Of a stretch of 64,000 bases of DNA, positions 57,745-64,000 are shown in pieces (position 1 is the first letter of the stretch; the number at the start of each line of letters is the position of its first letter). The stretch covers positions 625,378-689,377 of the forward strand of contig JAJHZJ010000076.1 in NCBI GenBank assembly GCA_023548195.1, given 5' to 3'. This DNA is from Bettongia penicillata ogilbyi (lineage: Eukaryota > Chordata > Mammalia > Diprotodontia > Potoroidae). The position numbers were made by a program, and so were the translations under genes. The notes beneath the pieces were generated by a model. It searched no databases. It saw only the letters and a program-made list of their open reading frames with translations, and was not told where the DNA came from.

Positions 57745-60169
57745 AAAAAAATAGAGTGATGAATCCATGGAATAGATTAGATACATAATACACAGTAGTA
57801 TATTGCCTTCATAAACTAGTATGTAATAAAACAAAAAGATCCAAGGTTTTGGGGTAAAAATTCAACATTTGACAAAAAATTTCTCTCACATCATATTCCC
57901 AGATAAGGTCAAAATGGCCCCATGATTTAGACATAAAGTGTGAAACCATAAGCAAAATAGGGCAACATGTAATAGTTTACTCCAAATCTCTGGAAAAGGA
58001 AAGAATTTGAATTATGAGAAGTAAAATGTATGTTTTTAATTATATTAAATTTAAAAGGGTTTGCACAAGCAAAACCAATGCAATCAAAATTAGAAGAAAA
58101 ACAAATCTGAGCTATCTTTCATAGGCAGTATCTCTGATAAAGGACTAATATCTCAAATATAGAGAAAACTGAGTCAAATTTATAAGAATACAAGTCATTT
58201 CCCCATAGATAAAAGGTGATTATGCAAGATCAGACCTTTTTCAGATGAAGAAATTAAAGACTTCTATAGACATATGAATACATGCTCTAAATCACTATTG
58301 TTTAGAGAAATTCAATGACGTCTTTATCAGAGATACTTGCTGTAAGAATTGTGTCCTATCTCTCTGCTTATCTTCTAATAATGGTTGCTTTGGTTTTGTT
58401 TATACAAAAACTTTTTAATTTAATATAATCTTAATTGTCAATTTTACATTTTGCAATGTTCTCTATCTTTCATTTGGTCATGAATTCTTCTCTTCACCAT
58501 AGGTCTGATAGGTAGACTATTTCTTGCTCTTCTAATTTCTTTATTGTGTCATCTACTGTATCCAACTTTTTCTGATATTCTTTTTACTTTCTTAGTTTCT
58601 TTCTTGTTTGTTATTTGGTTGAATTTATTGAGATCTGAGAGGGGGCAGTTGAGGTCTCCCATTAGTATAGTTTTGCTATCTGTTCATTCCCATAACTCAC
58701 TAGACTTATTAAAGAATTTGAATGATAAACCACTTGATGTATTTATGTTTAGCACTGATACTGCTTCATTGTCTATGGTATCTTTTAGCAAGATCTAGTT
58801 TCCTTCCTTATCTCTTTTAATTAAATTTAATTTAATCTATTTTTGCTCTTACTTTGAGATGAGAATTACCACCTCTGTTTTTCTTTTATTTCAACCAAAG
58901 CCTAATAGATTCTGCTGCAGCCCATTCTGCATGTGTATGTGCTTCAAGTGTGTTTTTTGCAAACAACATATTGTAGAATTCTGATTGTTTGATCCACTCT
59001 ACTATTCACTTCCATTTTATGAGAAAGTTCATCCCATTCATATCACAGTTGTGATTACGAGCTCTGTATTTCCCTCTATCCTATTCCTCCTTTCTCTCTA
59101 ACCTCTCTCTTCTTTTACCCTTTCCTTTCTAACCAGTGATTTACTTATGTTTATCACCTCCCCTCCTCTGTCCTCCCTTCTGTCAGTTTCCCCCCTGCTT
59201 TTATTTGATCTCCTCCCCTCCTATCTCTGTTTCAGGCAAGACAGATTTCTGTATTCAACTGATTTTGTATATTGTTCCCTCTTTAAGCCAATAATTATGA
59301 GAGTAGGTGGGTGTAGGGCATGTTCAGACAGGACCAGTACATTGGTGTGATGACTGCCAAGGTTTTCTTGGTGCTCTTTCCACCTTTGGGGCTCACCTGT
59401 TCAACCTAACTCTCATTCGTGACTTCAAGAAGCTGCAGCATGCTCAGCAGCCATACCCTGGTAAACTATTTTGGCAGAGGGGCCAAACCAGGTTGAGGGG
59501 TCTCAAGCCCATTGGTACATTAGAGGGCTGTCTACCCCAAGCAAATGAAGACTTCCTTTGGTGGAATGGGTGAATGAGAACAATTTGTTTCAATGGCCAT
59601 GAAGGCAGCTGAAGCAGACAATGTGGAGCACTTAGAGCTTGGTTAGACACCGAAGACACAAGGTCATCCACTGCAACTCAAGCCATCATTAGCTGTCTTG
59701 ACTCTGTCCTGCCCCTGGACTATGATGGCTCTGGAGAAGAGAGAGAGGTTGACAACTTTGTGCAACTATGCCTCACTTAAATCCAGTTAATGCATGAATC
59801 ATAAGGAGTTCCCCATACCATTTCACTATTATGCCTCAAAGTCCTATGGCAACAGGGAAGTGATGAAGCAGCAGGTGTGGACACACTGGGAGCTGTAGTC
59901 ACAATCCTTCACAAAGGCAGCCTAGGCCATAGGATCATTTCTCACTGGAAGCAGCAGTGGGACACAGCAGCACCCTGGGTATCTGAGCAGTCTTTAAGGA
60001 TCATACCGCTCACCTCCTGGTGTGAGTAAGGGCCTAGAAAAAGTGCCCTAATCATTGTCTGCTTACCCAACCCTGGCCTGATTACTGCAGCACATGGGAA
60101 ATTCCACTATGTGATCAAAACACACACACAAAAATGTACAAAAACATCTGCAAAGATGATTCCACTCAC

Positions 60170-63100
60170 CACTGGCACATGGAGCATGCACACACTTATA
60201 GACAACACAAAATCCAGTAGACCTGAAAGACAAACTGTTCTTGTTGCAAGAGAACTCAACAGGTTGTCACATCCAAATAGCAGTTCTTGAAATAAGATTG
60301 GCAAATGAAGGCCACTTACTGAAGTTGGAGCCAGATATACATTATTTTTCTGTAGTGGGTACAGTGAAGGGGAGCACCGTGAAGCTGGCATGGGTTTTGC
60401 AATCAAAACTAATCTAGTCAGTAGGCTGGTATGCCTGCCAAAAAGAATGAATGGCAGGCTATTGACAATGTGATTTCCACTCACAGGAAAGCACCATGCC
60501 ACCATCATCAGTGCCTATGCTCCCACCATGACAAGCCCTGATGAAGTCAAAGAAAATTGTATGAAAACCTAGAGACCCTTACCATCAATGTGCCAAAAGA
60601 GGATAAGTTTATAGTTCTGGGTGACTTTAATGCTACAGAAAGCTCAGACTACCAGACTTGGCAGGGAGTCCTAGGGAGGAATGGAGTTGGAAATAACAAA
60701 ATCAATGGTCATTTGCTGCTGAAGACTTGTGCATCGCATGACCTACTTATCACCAACACTGTTTTCCATTTACCTGAATGCAATAAAACTTCATAGATGC
60801 ATGCTTGCAGCAAACATTGACATCTAATAGACTATGTGATTGTAAGAAGAGACAGACAAGATATGAGAGTGACAAAGACAATCTATGGTAGAATGCTGCG
60901 CTGATCACAAACTTATACCTTCCAAGCTAAATATTTTCATTCATCAAAACTATCACCCCCAAAGCAAAATAGTACCAGAGGAATTAATGTCAATGAATTA
61001 GAGCTCTTCTATGAACTTGAACAGTTTATTGCTAACTTGGAGGGAAAGTTGAGCCAACACATAATTGGCAATAATAGAGCAGAAAAGGAGCAGGCAGCTT
61101 TCAGAGATTTGGTGTACAGCACTGCATTTGCTCTTCTGGCAGAATACTTGCAAACATCAAGACTGGTTTTATGAAAACGATGGGGAAATTCAGAAGCCGC
61201 TACATGGAAAATGAGAACTCCACAGGATATACCAGCAGGATAGTTCATCCACCTTTAAGAAGGCAGCATTTAATTCCATCAAAAGCAAAGTACAAGCAAA
61301 CCTTGGAGAGTTGCAGGATCCCTGGCTCAGTAAGAAGGCAGATGAAATTCAGTTTTGTACTGATAGTGACAATCCAAAGCACTCTTATGATTCCCTGAAA
61401 GCTATTTATGGACCAAAAACCTATGATGCATCAAAACTATGCAGTGCTGGTGGCGTCACATTGATTAGTGATAAGGACGTTATCCTGGAGATATGGGCTA
61501 AACACTTCCATAATATTCTCAACAGACTGTCATCAATCAATACTGAGGCCATTAACTGTTCACCTCAGGTTGAAGGTAATCCCTCCTTAACTGAACTTCC
61601 AACGAGGAAGAGGTTTTGAGGGCCATTAGGCTCCTTTCATGTGACGAAGCACCTGGCACTGATTCTCTTCTAGCTGAGATTTAGAAGGTTGGGAGACCAT
61701 TGCTCATGCAAAAGGTGACTGAAATTTTCCTGATTATATGGCAAGAGGAAGTTATCCTCCAGGAGGTCAAGGATGCCTTCATTGTCCATCTCTATAAAGG
61801 TAAAGGGAATAGATTATCCTGTGACAATCACAAGAGGGTGTTTCTCTGTGTCATTGCTGGGAAAATCCTTGCTAAAGTCCTCCTTAATAGATCCTTCACC
61901 TGGAAGATGGGCATATACCTGAGGGCCAATGTGACTTCCAAAAGGACCAAGGAATAGTCATTTTGGTATTTGCTGGTCAACAACTCCAGGAGAAAGGCCA
62001 GGAGCAGAACAGACGTCTGGACGCAACATTTGTAGATCTTACCAAGGCCTTTGACACTGTTAGTCATGAGGGCTTATGGAAAATTATGTCAAAATTTGGC
62101 TGCCCAGAGAAGTTCATCAGTGTTGTTCATCTATTTCAGTGTTGTTCATCAATTTCATGATGGCATGTTTGCCCAGTTTCTGGATAATGGACAATGCTCT
62201 CGTGCCTTTCCATTCACCAATGGAGTGAAACAGGACTGTTTGCTTGCACCCATGCTTTTTAGCATGATGTTTTCAACTTTCAACGAGGAAGAACATGGCA
62301 TCAAGGTCAACCGCAATACTGATGATACGTTCCTCAGTTTTGAAAAGGCTACAAGCCTAAACCAAAGTGGAGGGAGTGTTGGTGCATGATTTTCTGTTTG
62401 AAGATGATTGTGCACTCAGTGCAGACTTTGAAAGCTGAGTTTCAACATAGTATGGATCAATCCTCTGCTGTCTGTGCCAATTTTGGTCTAACAACTAACA
62501 CCAGAAAAACACAGGTGCTCCATGAGTCACCATCACACCATCCATACATGGAACCATAGATTACAATAAATGGAAAAGTTTTGAATGTTGTGGATAAGTT
62601 CATTTATCTTGAGAGTGTACTTTCCATGGATGTATACATTGACAATGAGGTTGATGCATGCATTGCCAGAGCTAGCACAATGTTTGGGAGCTTCTGAAGA
62701 AAAGTTTGGGAGAGAAGAGTTATTAGACGGATTATGAACTGAAGGTCTACAGAGCCATTTTGTTGACCTCATTGTTGTAAGCCTCTGAAACATGGGCAGT
62801 CTACCAGAAAATACCAGAAAACAGAATTGCTTCCATTTGAACTGAATTAGGAAGGTTCTGACGATCACCTGGCAGGATAAGGTACCAGTCACTGAAGTCC
62901 TTGCTGGAGCTGAATTGCTAAGCATTCAACCTATGCTTCAGAAAGTGCAACTCCCATGACCAGCCATGTTGTTTGAATATAAAATATATGCTTGCCAAAA
63001 AAGACTATTTTATGGAGTACTTACATAGGGTAGGCCATCACATGGTGACCAGAAGAAGACATACAAAGACACTCTCAAGGTCTCTCTCAAGAACTTTGGT

Positions 63101-63300
63101 TTTGACTGTGCAACATGGGCGATACTGGCAAAGGCCCGTTCAGCATGGTGTGCCCACATCAAAAAGGGTATTTGTTCTATGGGAAAAGCAGAATTAAGAC
63201 AGCACAACTTAAAAGTATGGTGTGCAAATTTGGAGTATCCACCTCAAAAATTTATGTAGACTATCTGTGCACAACCTGTGGGAGAGCATTCCAAGTTGTA
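60170..63300 (+). pseudogene. RTE ORF: AP endonuclease plus reverse transcriptase, broken
   Basis: Order of recognisable blocks: an endonuclease start (about 60170-60550, with ATIISAYAPTMTSPDEVKE near 60500); the catalytic FIVLGDFNATE at 60605-60637; LLLKTCASHDLLITNTVF (60715-60768); HLIDYVIVRR (about 60820-60850, preceded by stops); a linker; RT motif A (FVDLTKAFDTVS, 62030-62065); motif B (NGVKQDCLLAPMLFS, 62219-62263); and motif C as LFEDDCA (62394-62414) where FADD is expected. Stops and frame changes occur throughout, including a 19-base tandem duplication at 62117-62154 between motifs A and B. It is not functional. Confidence 0.8.
62117..62154 (+). repeat. 19 bp tandem duplication in the RTE RT domain
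   Basis: TCAGTGTTGTTCATCTATT (62117-62135) is followed by TCAGTGTTGTTCATCAATT (62136-62154). Being 19 bases it shifts the reading frame between RT motifs A and B. Confidence 0.9.
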
Positions 63301-63788
63301 TTGATCTGATCAGCCACTATCAGATACACTGAAACTTTGCTTTATCATGGTGATGTCATTTTGGTCCTCTTCAAAAATGAAGGCCATCTACCATGACAGT
63401 AGGTTCAAGTGATGCTTATTGTTCACCCTCCCATCTTCCCCTCCTTTGTAATTTCTCTTTCTCTCCCCTTCAAATGAAACAGTTTAGCCCATTCTACCTC
63501 TCCCTTTTCCTGCACCCAGTGTACTTCTCTTTCTCATATATTAATTTTAGTCATTCCCTCAAATTCACATTTACTCATATCCTGTGCCTGTATATTGTTC
63601 TAGCTGTACTATTAGTGATACAATTTTAAGAATCATAAGTATCATCTTCTCATGGAGAAGTACAAATAGTTTAGTTCTATTGAATTCCATGTTTTTTTTC
63701 CATTTTATCTCTTTATGCTTTTCTTGTGTCTTGATATTGGAGGCCAAATTTTTAGTTTAGTGTTAGTCTTCTTATTAAAACTTGAGAT

Positions 63789-64000
63789 GTGCCAGAGAGG
63801 AGCCAAGATGGAGGAGTAGAAAGACAAATGCTAGCTCTTGCCCCACAGCCCTGTAAAGAAGAATTCTCAACAAAATTCTAGAGCAACAGAAGCCACATAA
63901 AAATGGGGTGGAGATTTCTATCCCAGAAAGACCAGAAAAACAAAACCACTGGGAAAGGTCTGTTGCACACTGGACATGGAGCAGAGCCCAGCCCTGCCTT
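63789..64000 (+). mobile_element. L1/HAL1 5' UTR, runs off the window
   Basis: It begins 'ccagagaggagccaagatggaggagtagaaagac' and continues 'ccccacagccctgtaaagaagaattctcaacaaaattctagagcaacagaagcc'. These words match the first 200 bases of the 45.4 kb HAL1 5' UTR. It carries the YY1-like CCAAGATGGAGG at 63800-63811. Whether it is a full L1 or a HAL1 cannot be told from this window. It has interrupted the minus-strand L1 to its left. Confidence 0.75.

Larger units (their letters stand above)
52425..58310 (+). mobile_element. old L1, near full length, plus strand, interrupted by RPS7 retrocopy
   Basis: The 5' UTR starts near 'cagccatgatgctcgaataaaagtagg'. ORF1 remnants span about 52990-53660 (ggaaaaacaactaatttggaaaataatttgaagac; cagaaagaaacaaatgaaatattatgg). 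A spacer with a GA tract follows, then ORF2 remnants from about 54310: endonuclease words 'agaatcctacaatatgttgtttac', RT words, and a decayed FADD motif at 56517-56540 that would read FENDMVVY. The C-terminal region is split by the RPS7 insertion. It ends at 58310 without a 3' UTR or tail, next to a minus-strand L1. Many stops: inactive. Confidence 0.7.
59309..63398 (+). mobile_element. RTE-clade LINE, almost full length
   Basis: A 4.09 kb insertion with AGTAGGT on both sides (59302-59308 and 63399-63405; 9 of 10 if two more bases are counted). It has an 800-base 5' UTR (no ORF1 is visible), endonuclease and RT segments in order, and a 3' end 'gtgatgtcattttggtcctcttcaaaaatgaagg' matching the 3' terminus shared by marsupial RTE LINEs and their SINEs. 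No poly-A tail is present, as usual for RTE elements. Confidence 0.85.
58318..63785 (-). mobile_element. L1, internally deleted, minus strand, interrupted by an RTE element
   Basis: Reading leftward from 63785: the end of ORF1 and a purine-rich ORF1-ORF2 spacer (63785-63406 and 59301-59045), ORF2 endonuclease (59040-58610; the complement of 'gaggtctcccattag' encodes the GDLNCP catalytic-site words), then a jump near 58555 to ORF2 C-terminal text (58555-58318, 'tatcagagatacttgc', 'catttggtcatgaattc'). The whole RT domain is missing. The RTE insertion splits the spacer exactly, and the two sides rejoin as 'gagagtaggt|tcaagtg'. Confidence 0.7.

Noticed and set aside
59290..59580. Host-gene-like open frame (88 codons) upstream of the RTE endonuclease
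   Set aside because: It lies inside the RTE element between its 5' end and the endonuclease and fits the element's 5' UTR; no host domain is seen.
60107..60508. 133-codon minus-strand frame
   Set aside because: It is the complement of the RTE endonuclease region and has no domain of its own.

Overview
The window looks like intergenic DNA from a marsupial (metatherian) mammal. It is AT-rich, has no operon-like or intact host gene, and is packed with repeats of marsupial type: a MAR1-like tRNA-derived SINE, L1 and half-L1 (HAL1) retrotransposons whose ORF1 begins MPRKGKKNKT, an RTE-clade LINE, and old L2 and MIR fragments. No species can be named from the sequence alone. I found no intact host protein-coding gene. 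The longest open frames are pieces of decayed LINE ORF1 or ORF2, a broken ribosomal-protein retrocopy, or low-complexity tracts.

Layout. 0-8.8 kb: unassigned AT-rich DNA with small fragments of L1, hAT, MIR and L2, one MAR1-like SINE (about 5.67 kb), and long purine and TG/CA/TA microsatellites (7.2-8.3 kb). 8.8-12.8 kb: a minus-strand HAL1 insertion with a complete unit and a second, 3'-truncated unit joined to its 5' end; the 5' UTR carries 72-78 bp monomers. 12.9-15.2 kb: MIR and L2 fragments and a GA tract. 15.4-18.2 kb: a nearly complete fossil hAT DNA transposon with terminal inverted repeats and a decayed transposase. 19.0-21.5 kb: a 5'-truncated minus-strand L1. 21.5-30.6 kb: mostly unassigned DNA with two adjacent predicted hairpins near 24.3 kb and an hAT miniature element carrying a 105 bp GA tract near 28.5 kb.

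30.6-35.8 kb: two same-orientation LTR segments; the right one adjoins a match to a tRNA-His primer binding site. 36-43.5 kb: L2 fragments and a 5'-truncated plus-strand L1 (38.86-39.56 kb) with target-site duplication. 43.87-45.14 kb: a minus-strand LTR of the same family, split by a candidate plus-strand LTR. 45.4-48.2 kb: a structurally complete plus-strand HAL1 (5' UTR, decayed ORF1, own 3' UTR, A-rich tail) bounded by an 18 bp target-site duplication. 51.0-52.35 kb: the 5' part of another minus-strand HAL1.

52.4-64 kb: nested LINEs. An old plus-strand L1 is interrupted by a full-length RPS7 processed pseudogene. It abuts an internally deleted minus-strand L1, which is itself interrupted by an almost complete 4.1 kb RTE element. 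A new plus-strand L1/HAL1 5' UTR starts at 63.79 kb and runs off the end. The main interest is retrotransposon biology: autonomous L1, ORF2-less HAL1 relatives with exchanged promoters, an apparent template-jump chimera, and nested insertions that can be ordered in time.
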